From NCBI GenBank assembly GCA_021292165.1, contig JAHFWL010000425.1, forward strand, positions 83,860-147,859: a stretch of DNA of 64,000 nt, given 5' to 3'. This DNA is from Shinisaurus crocodilurus (lineage: Eukaryota; Chordata; Lepidosauria; Squamata; Shinisauridae). The notes under the pieces were generated by a model, which did no database searches, had not been told where the DNA came from, and was given only the letters and a program-made list of their open reading frames with translations. Each line of letters opens with the position of its first letter. Position 1 is the first letter of the stretch. Below are positions 1 to 11,479 of the stretch, one piece after another. A program made the translations under genes and the position numbers.

Positions 1-2231
1 GATAACAATGCTAATTTTGGACAGACCTCCACATTAATACCAATAATTAGTGAAATTTCTCCAAAAATTTTATTCCAGAAATCCAATACGCTTTTTCAGC
101 TCCACCACATATGAGCATAAGTACCAAGTTCCTGACATCCTCTCCAACACAATGGAGCACAATTACTATCTATTTTATTTAATCTTACTGGAGTCAAATA
201 CCATCTCCAAACAGTTTTTAAAAAATTCTCTTTTATCCTTACTGACATATTTCTTAATATACGTCTGCCCCAAATATTTCTCCACCCCGCATTTGATATC
301 TCCTCCTCAAATTCCATTTCCCACATCACCTTAAGGTTGTCTTTTTTCACTTCAATCCTCTGCATCATTTTATATATCTCCTTAGTTAACCCTCTAGAAG
401 AAACATTCCCTTCTATAAGTTCTCTAGACAACACTTTATTTTCAAATCCAGTAAACTCCCTCTCATACTCGTTTTTCTTTTTCCATTTCTTAGTCCACTG
501 ATCTAATTGCATTAAATTTAACCACGAAATTCTATCTGGCCCAATCATTTCCGATATTTGTTGTCTAGTCTCAATTTTTCCCATCCAATCCATTAATTTG
601 ATAACCTTATTTTCCCTAAATATTGCCTCCCAATGCTGTGCATTTACTGGAAAGTCCTCCATTGCTACAACTGGAGTTAACGATGATATCCCTGGTATAA
701 AGATCTGTCTGTTACTATTCCAAATCCCTACCATATTTTTCAGGAAGGGATTTTCTATTCTTTTTACACTAGTAATACTTTTTTTTGAAAATAAAATTTT
801 TTCCATCCCCATTTCTATTTCCTGCGTTTCTATTTCTAACCACAAAATATTCTTCCTAACTAAAATATCCATAATAAACCTTAACTGATTAGCTATATAA
901 TACCACTTGATATTAGGAAGGCCAAGCCCCCCTTCTTTTTGGGATTTATACCATTTACTCTTAGTAATCCTCGCCTTTTTCCCCCCATTACAAAAATTAT
1001 TAATTATTGCTTGCCATTCCCTAATTTCCTTCTCTGATAAACTACTTGGTATCATTCTAAATAAAAAATTTATCTTTGGTAATATCTTCATTTTTATCAA
1101 AGCTATTCTACCAAACCATGAAAGTCCAATTTTCTTATATTCCTCTATCTTTTTTTTTACCTCATTCTTTAACTTTCTAAAATTTTGTTCTACTATTTTT
1201 TCTAACTCTTTTAAAATATCTATACCTAAATATTTAATCATACTTTTTACCTTAATATTTGATCTCTTTTTAATCCCTTCTAATTCCTCTATTTTACTAT
1301 AATTAAACAACATAATCTCAGATTTATCCCAGTTTACTTGCAACCCGGTAACTTCCCTAAACTCCTTTAAATGATTCTCTAACCTATCCATCATTTCCAT
1401 GGGATTTTCAATTGTTAACAAAGTATCATCTGCAAAAAGATTAATTTTTATCTTATCCTTTATCCCTATCCCTTTTAAATTACTATCCTCTCTAACTACA
1501 TTTGCCAAAACCTCCATAACTAACACAAATAAGATTGGTGAAAGGGGACAGCCCTGTCTGGTACCTCGGCCTAGATGAATTTGATCAGTTATACCATCAT
1601 TTACTACAACTGACGTCGTATTTTGAGCATACAATTGATCAATAACTCCTCGAAACTTTTCACCAAACCCCATAGTTTTTATTATCCTCTTTAATGCTGG
1701 CCATTCCACACAATCAAAGGCCTTGAAAATATCTAATGCTAAAACCCCTGCCTTCAAATTATTTTTCTTAATTAAATATATTATATTTAACACTCTTCTA
1801 GTCAAATCTGCCATTTGTCTACCTTGTACAAAACCACATTGATCTAAACCAATATACTTACTAACAAAACTATTCATTCTTCTAGCTAATATTGCAGACA
1901 TTAATTTTGCATCTTGATTAATTAATGAAATTGGTCTATAGGATCCTGGGTCTGCCGGATCCTTATTTGGTTTCAAAATTAAAATGGTCAAAGATTGTTT
2001 CCAAGAAGGAGGGATCTCTCCCCCCTGTAAAATATCATTAAACAAATTTTTTAACTTGGGAATTAACATTTTCTTGAGAACCTTATAATATTCAGCCCCT
2101 AAACCATCTATTCCGGGAGTTTTACCATCTTTTAATTTATTTATAGCAAACTCTATTTCTAACTCCGTAAAAGGTTGTTCCATATAGTCCCTATCCTCTT
2201 CTAATATTTTTATTTTCAATTTTTTTTTCAA
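1..2231 (-). pseudogene. L1 ORF2 reverse transcriptase and C-terminal region (nonsense codon, cut by window edge)
   Basis: Copies L1 RNA into DNA at the nicked target. A single frame of about 711 codons runs from 2231 to 96. It contains the RT blocks in order: KTPGIDGL, SYRPISL, LDIFKAFD (catalytic Asp), GTRQGCPLSP and FADD (catalytic Asp pair, residues about 266-269 of this frame, near 1424-1436), followed by the thumb and the long L1 C-terminal region ending with a CAPLCWRGC cysteine cluster. At 96-98 an in-frame TGA interrupts the cysteine-rich segment, but the same frame stays open from 95 to the window edge and still reads like L1 (DFWNKI), so this is a point nonsense mutation, not the natural end. 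Together with the upstream frameshift it makes the copy inactive. Confidence 0.93.
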
Positions 2232-3459
2232 TATATTCTATAATCCTTACTTCAGAACATACCCCAGCCTTATACAATTCAGAATAAAATTCATGAAATA
2301 TTTTTAGTTTATCCTTCATTAAATTATATTCCTTACCCTTCTTATCTTTAATCACCCCCACTAAATTTTTCTCTCTTTTTTTTTGCGCAGATCTAGCTAA
2401 CATTTTAGAATTTTTATTACTATTCTCAAAAAACTCTCTTTTCATATATATCAGATTCCTTTGCACTTTATCTATATCTTTATTCTCAAATTCTTTCCTC
2501 TTAGCTTGCAGTTCAGCAAATACCTTCTTATCCCTATTCTTTAAAAAAGATTCTTCTAACTCCCTAATCTCTTCTTCTATCTGTTTATTAAAAGCCTCCT
2601 GTTGTTTTCTTAAATTAACTCCCTCTCTTATTCCTATACCTCTCATAACACTTTTCATAGTATCCCATATTATGGCTTGACTACAATCCTCTGTTTGATT
2701 AAATTCCCATATTTCCATCATCTCTTTCTCTATTTTTTCTATTATATGTTTTACTTTAAAAATATTACAATTCAACCTCCATCTTCTAGCCTCTCTATAA
2801 TCCTTCCCTATCTTTAAATCCAAATTGACCAACACATGATCCGTGATTTTTATAATACCTATCTCAGTACTCATGACCCTAGAAACCAAACTCCTAGACA
2901 CAAATATATAATCTATCCTAGAAAAATTCTTAAAAGCTGATGAATAATATGTGTATCTTCTATCTTGCCCTTTAACTTCTCTCCAAACATCCACCAAGCC
3001 TTCCTTTGTGATTACCTTATTCAAAAATGTAATGTTATTCCTCCTCTCCCCATCCGTAGGGTTTGATTTATCTACCCTTTTATCCATCACCATATTAAAA
3101 TCACCAGCCATAATAACCCTCTGATTCTGTATAACACCCATTTCCTTAAACACCGTTTGATAAAATTCACCTTGATTCTGATTTGGTGCATAAACATTAA
3201 TTAATACAAATTCTTCTCCCCCCATAGTACCATTAATTATAATATATCTCCCTCTGTCATCCTTCTTGACCTTTAAGACTCCAAAACCACAGTTTTTAGA
3301 AATAATAATTGCCACCCCTCTTGAATTAGAAGATTCGAATGCCGTTTCATACAAACTGGACCACCTCAGTTTTAATTCATTCTCCCCTTTCTTTGACTGG
3401 TGCGTTTCTTGCAGAAAAATAATGTCTGCCTTGTCTTTCTTTAGGAATGCTTCAATACC
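2215..3459 (-). pseudogene. L1 ORF2 apurinic-like endonuclease domain and linker (5'-truncated)
   Basis: The product nicks genomic DNA to prime reverse transcription of L1 RNA. An open frame runs from 3459 without a genuine start; there is no ATG at the truncation point, so this is an internal fragment. Visible motifs on the minus strand in order: FLQETH (about 3407-3424), YAPN, GDFN (near 3095-3105), RIDYIFVS (about 2895-2920) and TDHVLVNL (about 2820-2845), which supply the metal- and phosphate-binding residues of the exonuclease/endonuclease/phosphatase fold. A lysine- and glutamate-rich linker follows, as is normal between L1 endonuclease and RT. The frame is lost near 2216-2230, where a run of nine A on the minus strand has probably gained or lost a base; the RT continues in a different frame. 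Dead as it stands. Confidence 0.9.
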
Positions 3460-3466
3460 TTACTAG

Positions 3467-4027
3467 TCTTTTTCTAACATGCTGAAGTGCAATGGAGAAA
3501 GCTCTCTACAGTAATGATTAGGATTATTCTGCAGGGATTTTGGATTGTTTTTTTAAAAATGCATTAGAAGGGAGTTAGCAGAAAACACACCCTCCTAAAG
3601 AGAAAGAAAGAAAAAATCCCAACTACCTCAAATAGCAGCAACAAACATCATCCTTCCATTTTGGCATTATTGTTCAATCACAGTGTTGTTGTTCTTGTTT
3701 GTTTGTTTTTTAAATAAAGTACAATAGAGCCCAAATGTTTTTTTCTGAGTAGAGAAAATAGGAGCTTGCAGGGTGGGCCTGTGAACCACTTCGCACACTC
3801 AGAGGTATCTAAATGTTAAATATTAGTAATTTTTTTGGCAAACTACTAATGAGAACAAAGCCACCATTGAGGGATCTATTTTTAAAGTGGGAGGGAGATC
3901 TTTAAAACAAGGAGTTTCTTGCACAATGTGGGGAAAGTAGGCTGAAAGTTATGTTTGACTGAAATAATGGCATATTCCTCCCCGGTTTACCCCTTCCTAC
4001 CATTTGTTGTCACCTCTATATTACATT
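3467..4027. other. Non-coding stretch, nothing recognised
   Basis: AT-rich sequence with short A and T runs and a small GTTGTT/GTTT patch near 3682-3705. No ORF of substance, no repeat family recognised. Confidence 0.5.
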
Positions 4028-4130
4028 TTAGATTGTAAGCTCTTTGGGGCAGGGAACTGTTCTCTTATACTCAGTAAAGCACCATGCACATTGATGGTAC
4101 AATAGTAATAATAACAACAAATAGCAATCA
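4028..4130 (+). repeat. Ancient L2/MIR-type 3' tail
   Basis: The segment TTAGATTGTAAGCTCTTTGG followed by GGCAGGGAACTG and, further on, AAAGCACCATGCACATTGAT matches the general form of the L2/CORE-SINE 3' end and is followed by an AAT/AAC-rich tail. Old and diverged; it could be the LINE itself or a SINE sharing its tail. Confidence 0.6.
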
Positions 4131-4184
4131 TCCTCATCATCATGGGTCTGAAGATCAAAGTGGCTTCAGACTGAGTGGTCAGAA

Positions 4185-4365
4185 CCCTTATTTATTTATT
4201 TTATTTATTTATTACCTTTTTTAAATCGCCCATCTGGCCAGTCACCCAGCCACCCTGGGCGATGTACAATCAATAAAATACAATAATAAAACAGAATTAA
4301 AATACAGTTAAAACAGTATAATTTCTTTTTAAAAAGAAATCCTAACCCACCCCATATTCCCGCCT
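4185..4365 (-). mobile_element. L2-like LINE 3' end
   Basis: On the minus strand the sequence has a T-rich 3' UTR, then CGCCCAGGGTGGCTGG and CCAGATGGGCGA, then AATAAATA repeats (4190-4215). This is the shape of reptile L2 3' ends. A second copy of the same end lies at 59686-59752. Only the UTR survives; no coding part is present. Confidence 0.65.
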
Positions 4366-4939
4366 GAAAAACCTTAAATGGTTAGAGCATTCAGGCTGGC
4401 TGGCTATACCCTTGGCCACGCCCTCATGTTGCCTGGCCACACCCTCTTGATCACACCTTCATGTTGCTTAACCATACCTCTTACAAATTCATATGTGTGT
4501 CCCTATTTTCATCTGTGAAATGTTGAAGGGTATGCAATGCAGAAGACAGACACAGGGCTGCTGCCAAAACCAGAACCCCTGGGTCTAATTCCCTGTCCAT
4601 CTGTAACATTTAGTGAAACTCACTTCATAACTTGATGTCATCATGCTGTGAGTTTCCCCACTCCCATTTCCCACAGTGATGTGGAGTGGGTGTAGGGGAA
4701 ACTCACAGCATGATGATGTCACATCATGGGAGAGAAGGGGAGAGCTAGACGCAGGGATGTCGTTTTCTGTGGCAGCCTCATGTCTTTGTAATGTCTATGG
4801 CTGCCTGAAGCAATGGCTCTGACTGATTAAAAAAAAAAAAAAAGCAGACGAAGAAAAAGAAAAGAGTTACAGCTCAGTCCTTAACATTCTCTTGCAAAGT
4901 AAGATGAGTTCAGTCAATGAGACTTAGGGCAGGGCACAA

Positions 4940-5060
4940 GTTTAGGCAGAAAAAAAGTCCTACAACTCCCAGCAACCTCCAGCCAGACATGCTAGCTGGG
5001 GAATACTGATAGTTGTAGGACTTTTTCCTGTCTAAACACGCATAGGATTGTGTCCTTACT
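4940..5060. repeat. Palindromic MITE
   Basis: AGTCCTACAACTCCCAGC near 4966 is answered in reverse complement near 5008-5025 (AGTTGTAGGACTTTTT). The arms extend outward through an A-rich and a GTCTAAAC-like part. A right-half relative occurs at 45119-45178. No transposase; superfamily not determined. Confidence 0.6.
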
Positions 5061-6868
5061 TATTAGTATCTGGCTCCTGTTACTAACAAGGCAACCCTCT
5101 ACCTCAAAAATAAATGCTGATAAAGTGAAGAGATGACCCCAAGTGGAGGGCAGAACTTTAAACTGAGCTTTACATGCAACTGTGAATTGAAAGTATAGTG
5201 AACAGCACTTTTAAAAATAGTTCCATGTGCCATTGTTTGCAAAAAGAATCTCATAAGCTTGAAAAATGATTTCTTTTCCCCTTACTGATTTTGTTCTTTT
5301 CCTTTTCAGTAAGCAATCATTATTCCCCATGTCTTTTAAAAGAAGCTGAAATTAGCTTGGTTATTTTTGTTTAACAACAACAACACTCCATCTATATGGT
5401 GCTTTTATCCTGGGAGGGGAGGAAAAACCACCCAGCTTTGTTTTGTTCTCTGGCATTGGTGATGATGTCAGCAAAGTTCCCAGAAGAGTGGATGTTGTTA
5501 GTTAATTGCCGGCTGCTTCACAGTCAGCAAGAGTAGTAACAAAGTGATGCTCTTTTGTAGGCCCTATAAAAATATCTTCAGAAAGATTTCATGTTAAAAA
5601 AATTAAAATCTTACCTTATTATAGGGCCCTGTGGTCAGTCCAATATGGCTGTCACTGAAGCCCTTGCTCACACTGGGGCACTAACTTATCCTGGGGATGT
5701 TAGGTAACATTGGACCTCTTGTGAAGTGGCAACAAAGTGACTCTGACCTCCTCAACCTCTGCTTCTGGGTCACACATATGACTGGTTGGGGGAGATGAGT
5801 ATATCATAGAGAAATGTACATTTTGACCGAGCATCAGGAGTATGCACATTTTGAGGTGGGGATCAATCCATTCCCCCCATTTGCATGCAACCCAGAAGCA
5901 GAGTGAGAGGAAGTATGATTCCTCCACAGAAAATACAAACCCATCATTTGCTTAGCCAAAGAGCCACACAAACAAAACCAAAGATAACAGGACATTAAAA
6001 CACCATAAAACACCAACAGCAAAGTCTTGGGCAAGCAATTGTTCAACTCATCTGCCCATATTATGACACACACAGTACTCCTGGATCCATTATAAAGGAA
6101 AGCACCAGTCGGGATGCCTCAGTATTATTCCTATATTGCTGGTAGTTCTTGATGTATGTCCTCTTCCTCCCACTCTCCACACCATTACTGTGGCCAATAA
6201 GATTTGCAGGAATGGGGAACAATGGCCAATTCTGAAGTCACTGGTTTGGAGTACTACAACGATATGAAGTTGAAGATCTGAGTTCAAATCCAGTTCTTTT
6301 TCTCAGTTTCAGTACTTGCCCCCCTGTAATATTTTCAGTACAACTAAAAACAGACATTATTTAAACATCTGGTTTTTAATGCGAAAGTTTGGGGGCATAA
6401 TAAGAAGATACAATGCATGGTAACTAAAGAAAGGTTACAAGTGCAAGGTCAAAGGAGTTGGTCTGTGCTCTGACTGGCTGTCAAAAGAAAACCTGTAAGC
6501 TGTTGCCCAGGGCATTGTTGTCTCTCGCTGCTGGCTATATTATGGTTCTTGTTGCTGTTCGGAATGATACGTTTTGTCTAGTAGGAGAGAGCGCAGAATC
6601 AGGATTCAGAATTTTACAATAGATAGATTGGCTCAGTAGACAGACTCTGAAGGAAATTTGCCATCTATATCTGTTCAGTTGAATTTCTCAAATTAAAGGT
6701 AGAACACCTCACAAGGCTGTGAAGAAACATTGACTGGTTTTACATGAAGTGCAGGTATCCACAAGTGGCTAGTCTTATTGCAATGGAACCTTCTGACATG
6801 TCAGTTTAGGACATCTGTTCCTTGGCCACATATGGGTTCCAGTGCAGTGTGCCCTTCTACCTCTAGAG
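5061..6868. other. Non-coding stretch without clear repeats
   Basis: Unique-looking sequence. A weak B-box-like GAGTTCAAATCC at about 6281-6292 hints at a decayed tRNA-derived SINE, but no A box or tail could be matched. No coding exon supported. Confidence 0.45.
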
Positions 6869-6946
6869 CAGGGGTCGGCAACATGTAGCCCTCCAGCTGC
6901 TTTGGTCTACAGCTCCCATCAGCCTAGCCACAAGTTGCCCATCCTG
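6869..6946. mobile_element. Short hAT-type MITE
   Basis: The left end CAGGGGTCGGCAAC pairs with the right end GTTGCCCATCCTG, and the 78-bp element is flanked by CTCTAGAG (6861-6868) and CTCTAGAA (6947-6954), an 8-bp target duplication with one mismatch. Ends starting CAGGG and an 8-bp duplication are hAT hallmarks. Confidence 0.75.
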
Positions 6947-7193
6947 CTCTAGAAGGTGTGCACATTCCAGAAGGTCTTGTGTAATGAAGAGATAGGGGAG
7001 TCAATGCATGGTCTCTGTAAGCTTTACCTGCCATGATAGCCCTCTGGCATGGCTGTATAAAATATTCTCTGATTTTTATTTTTCGATTGAAAATAATGGT
7101 GTTGATGGGGTAGCAATATTTCCTAAAAGCAATTTGTGTAAATATTCATTTTAAAAAATCTATTCAGTAATATGTTTTTTTTCTAGCTGCTTC

Positions 7194-7228
7194 TGCACGC
7201 GTGCGCGTGCGCACGCGTGCGCACACGC
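7194..7228. repeat. Alternating purine-pyrimidine tract (Z-DNA-prone)
   Basis: Thirty-five uninterrupted alternating pyrimidine/purine bases made mostly of CG, TG and CA steps, containing ACGCGT twice. The density of CpG is far above the surrounding DNA. Confidence 0.85.
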
Positions 7229-8159
7229 CCACCCACACACCCCTGCTGCTTCTTTCTCCTTCCTGGACCTGACACAGTGAATGGGATGATATCATGATGC
7301 TACATAGCAAAACAATATTTGGTTATGAGGGGAACGTCACTGAGGGCAAATAAATGAGAGGGCAATGTTTCCTAGATCAGTTACATGGGTGATCCGAGAC
7401 AATCAGGGATCCCAGAATGTATGGAAAGTGATTAGAGTGATATAGGGCCAGATCTGGCTATATGATGTCATGTCAGTGAGAACAAGTGAAGTAAAGTGAG
7501 AATGGCAGGAAGTCAGGGCAATAGAGATGAACCGGCAAATATTTATCTAGGTGTGCTGAAAATAACTGAAAAGGGTGGTACTTTGTTAACACTGTTGAAA
7601 ATATTTGCAAGAAATTGTGAGTGGCTCTGGCGCAGCTCTACATAATATGTTTTAGTTCTGTTATTTTCTGCCTTGATCATTTGGTTCAGAGAGAGTTAAA
7701 CATACAAATATATGAATAATGTTTCTATTCCAGGAATGGTGAGTGATGTGATGTAGGAAATGGGTATTTTCATTCACATATTAACAGGGTGGCGGGGGGA
7801 CTAAAACCTTGCTAAAAGGGAAAGCCTTACAGGATATATATATACTTTCTGCAACCCATCCCATTCTGATTCCACTGACTTTAACATGCACAACATAATA
7901 TAAGAACCGAGGGCAAAACATAGCCCTGGGCAAACATTACAGAGAGCAGAAAGATAGAGAGAAACATGTTTCTTCATTCCTGCTGGCAGTATCATCCTGC
8001 CATGGCACACAATGAGTTCACAACTGTGATGCCCAGGCCTTATTGGAGGCATTTATTTGTTCCTAAAGTCAGATGAACAGGAGGGTAGGAGCTCCTGCCC
8101 ATGCCACACTTAGGCTTGTGCTCCAAGGAGTTAATCGATCCCCCCTCCTCACCCACTGA
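7229..8159. other. Non-coding stretch, nothing recognised
   Basis: No repeat family or coding exon could be supported here. Confidence 0.4.
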
Positions 8160-8470
8160 ATCTCGTCAGCCACTCTCCTTTGATGGAATCTGCATGCAGA
8201 TTCTCTAGCAGTGAGAAAGAGGGCAGGTTTTTCCCTTCCAGGCTTTCATTATGTTGCAGTTTTCATGATTTTCCAAAGCTGCCGGGTTCATGAAAATTAA
8301 TGCAATTCTCCCAGACTGTTTCCTTTGCATCTATGTGCCCTGTTGCATTGTGAAAGCTCTTCAAGGGACTGAAATTTCCCTTCTGCTGAGTGCAAACCAT
8401 CAGAGCTTAATTCACACACAGTTCTGCTGAGATCCTTGTCCCTGACCTGAGCGCTGTGCTAAGTAGCTGA
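8160..8470. other. Unique, repeat-free segment; possible conserved non-coding element
   Basis: Low in repeats and microsatellites, with homeobox/POU-like AT motifs such as CATGAAAATTAATGCAAT near 8291 and a CAAAGCTGCC box. No ORF. The suggestion of regulatory function is inference from composition only. Confidence 0.25.
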
Positions 8471-10340
8471 ATAAAGTGGAAGGGCCTTCCGTAAGCCAGA
8501 GCGTTTGTTCAAATGCCTCTTCCAGGTTGATGGCATCAGCTCATTTGCTGCGAAGCACTGTGCCGAGTCAACAGACAGATTTCGCAAAATATGTCAATGC
8601 TGTAAAATGTCCAAAGCATTTGCTATCTTTCCTTTCACTGCTGGCCAGTGAAAAGGAAACAGATTCTAGATAGGAAATATTTGCCACATGGGAGCTGTGA
8701 GAGGCCATAACAATGAATGGTGGTGCGGCAGGCAAACAGAAGTGATTATTTGTCCTTTTGCCTGTTGGAGTCTTGCAAAGCATTCTTCTAACACTACGTA
8801 AAAATATATGTGTGTAAAGTATTAGAGCGATGGGCAGATCTTGTATAGGATGTAGTAATGTACTTTGATTTACCCAATATGAAAGTTGATTGTTTTAAAA
8901 GGGAGCCTTAATCAGATGTTAAGAACGATAAGAATAAATAAATGGTGATAAGAAGAACGTATTTAAATTAGTACAGTTTTAGATATTTGCTTGACTCTGC
9001 TTAATTTGTTCTCCTTTGATTAGCCAGGTTCTTCTGTAATAGGGAATTTGGAGCCAAGGAAGGGGATCATAAAGGGCTATCAAACACAGTGTGTCAATTT
9101 TAATGCAACCACAAGGACTAGAAAACATCTTTTTTAAAAGGCTGAGATGTATAGGGTGCTGGGTACTGTTTCATACAGCAAATTCTACATAGTAAAGCCA
9201 CAGACATATAGAATATGCACAACTTCAGACTAATCACATATCTCTACAATATGTCCATCCAGTTTTTGGTTCCTGCTAACTACACTACATTCCACCTCAA
9301 TTTCCATAGCTTGCTGTGTGATCACATAAAGCATCTCTGGCCAGCACACATGCATACTGGGTGTTCCAAACTCCAAATAGCCCTTGGCAGATATACTGAT
9401 TTGCAGAGGACAGAATGGGGGAAATTTGCATAGATCTCCCCTCTCATCCTAGCCAATTCTGTGCTAACAATGATGAAGAAACTGAGAAGGGAAACAATTA
9501 CTTTGAAAGCAATACAGTTTTGATAGCACAATCATGGCCAAGATTCCGAGAGACAATTAGGTTGGAAAATGTCATTGCTAGTCCTCTTGTGGTTTTGAAT
9601 CTTGTGGCTCTAGCTTCTTGAAATCCTGTTCAACACATGGCACCTTTTCATCTTCCCATTTAATCTAATTCATCAAAACATTGACTGCCAGCTCAGCAGA
9701 CAACTTGCCCAAACACTGAAGACAAAATGGAGTGAAATGGCTAGAAAAGCTATTCCAGCAATCTGGGGGCTCAAGAGTAGCATGTGTATAAAGCAGCAAT
9801 CTGCAAGGGGCAAATCCAAGATTCAAAGTCAAAAGCCCAGCTCTTGGTCTCAGAAATGTTGTCTAGAAAAGGATTCTAGACAGGCCCCATTTTTTAATAA
9901 CAGTTGGAGAAATCCTGCAACAGTTACCCAGTGCTAAACCATCTGTTATGCCCAATGCATTCCCATACTGAAAGGATCTTTTTCAATTGTGTTGACCTAG
10001 ACTGAGACACCTGTGACACAAAACCCTCTGAAATTATCCTCAGTGATACACATAGGTGTGAAGGGTCTGTGTCAGAGTAGCTCATCTCACCAAGCACAAT
10101 GCAAAATGTAATGCACTCTTTCTGCTGAAGAATTACCTGTCCAATGTTCGCTCAACAGGTTGTCATGTGGTGGTAATATACCCATGTGTGTGTGTGTTTT
10201 GGTCATAGGGGTGTCCTCTCCTAAGTAGTGGGAAGTTCAGGAGAGTCCTGGGAGGGTCAATTTGACCATTTCCCATGGAGAAGAGACATACATTTTATCT
10301 GCTCCCTTGACAGTATGGGTTGGAAAGAAAGAAAAGAGAA
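8471..10340. other. Non-coding stretch without recognised elements
   Basis: Several short frames exist but none shows domain content, codon bias or splice context. A short TG run sits near 10186-10197. Confidence 0.45.
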
Positions 10341-10346
10341 ATTAGT

Positions 10347-11471
10347 TCATAATTGCCTCATGATATCCTGATTAGTAAGCTAGCTAAGAGTGGGCTAGAT
10401 GGAACAACTATCAGGTGGATCCACAATTGGCTACAGAATCGGACTCAAAGAGTGCTTATCAATGGTTCCTTCTCAAACTGGGGAGAGGTAACAAGCGGAG
10501 TACCACAGGGCTCGGTCCTGGGCCCGGTGCTCTTCAACATTTTTATTAATGACTTGGATGAGGAGGTACAGGGAATGCTTATCAAATTTGCAGATGACAC
10601 AAAGTTGGGTGGAACAGCTAATACTCTGGAAGACAGAAACAAAATTCAAAGTGACCTCGATAGGCTGGAGCGCTGGGCCGAAAACAACAGAATGAAATTT
10701 AATAGGGATAAATGCCAAGTGCTGCACCTAGGGAGAGGAAACCAAATGCAGAGTTACAGAATGGGGGACACTTGGCTCAACAATACTACAAGTGAGAAGG
10801 ATCTTGGAATTGTGGTAGATCACAAACTGAATATGAGCCAGCAATGTGATGTGGCTGCAAAGAAGGCAAATGCAACTTTGGGCTGTATTAATAGAAGTAT
10901 AGCTTCCAAATCGCGGGAAGTGATAATTCCCCTTTACTCGGCACTGGTTAGGCCTCATCTTGAGTACTGCGTCCAGTTCTGGGCACCTCACTTTAAGAAG
11001 GACATAGACAAACTGGAGAGGGTTCAGAGGAGGGCAACAAGGATGATAAAGGGACTGGAAACAAGGCCCTATGAGGAGAGACTGAAAGAACTGGGCATGT
11101 TTAGCCTTCAGAAGAGGAGACTGAGGGGAGATATGATCGCACTCTTCCAGTATTTGAAGGGATGTCACACAGAGGAGGGCAAAGATCTCTTCTCGTTCAT
11201 CCCAGTTTGCAGGACACGGAATAATGGGCTCAAGTTACAGGAACCTAGATTCCACCTAAACATCAGGAAAAATTTCCTGACTGTCAGAGCAATAAGACAA
11301 TGGAATCAACTACCTAGGGAGGTGGTGGGCTCTCCCAGTCTGGAGGCATTCAAGGTGCAGCTGGACAGACATCTGTCAGAGATGCTTTGACCTGGATTCC
11401 TGCATTGAGCAGGGGGTTGGACTCGATGGCCTTGTAGGCCCCTTCCAACTCTACTTTTCTATGATTCTATG
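10347..11471 (+). mobile_element. CR1 LINE, 5'-truncated, with octamer 3' end
   Basis: The insert begins inside the reverse transcriptase, keeps the full C-terminal coding region, a short 3' UTR (TTGGACTCGATGGCCTTGTA near 11415) and ends in CTATGATTCTATGAA, the CR1-type octamer repeat in place of polyA. AATTAGT occurs on both sides (10340-10346 and 11472-11478) and may be a 7-bp target duplication, although CR1 often makes none. The open coding frame suggests a fairly recent insertion. Confidence 0.95.
10350..11390 (+). pseudogene. CR1 ORF2 reverse transcriptase, C-terminal fragment
   Basis: Encodes the second half of the CR1 reverse transcriptase. The frame of about 345 codons is open to a natural TGA at 11388-11390. 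Visible in order: the end of RT block 3 (PHDILISKL), block 4/5 VPQGSVLGP (residues about 50-58), the catalytic FADD at residues 79-82 (near 10587-10598), then thumb motifs ending LPREVVGS and the conserved FKVQLDRHL tail just before the stop. The first codon in this frame is TTG at the truncation point, so there is no true start and no endonuclease domain; the fragment cannot act alone. It shares its 3' UTR end with the 5S-headed SINEs at 23.5, 42.7 and 52.3 kb, which makes CR1 the likely source of their mobilising enzyme. Confidence 0.95.
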
Positions 11472-11479
11472 AATTAGTG

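Larger units (their letters stand above)
1..3466 (-). mobile_element. L1-clade LINE, 5'-truncated, running off the window edge
   Basis: The minus strand carries the endonuclease and reverse transcriptase regions of one L1-type ORF2. Homology starts abruptly near 3459: upstream codons on the minus strand are TAA and TAG, and the sequence beyond 3466 is unrelated, so ORF1, the 5' UTR and the first part of the endonuclease are missing. This is the usual 5' truncation of target-primed insertions. The 3' end lies outside the window (before position 1), so its tail and target duplication cannot be seen. AT-rich codon use and the FADD box fit reptile L1. Confidence in the clade is high; the subfamily is not determined. 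Confidence 0.93.

Noticed and set aside
10347..11471. A host gene encoding a reverse transcriptase-like protein
   Set aside because: The open frame is clean, but truncation within the RT, the CR1 octamer end and lack of a start mark it as a CR1 insertion.
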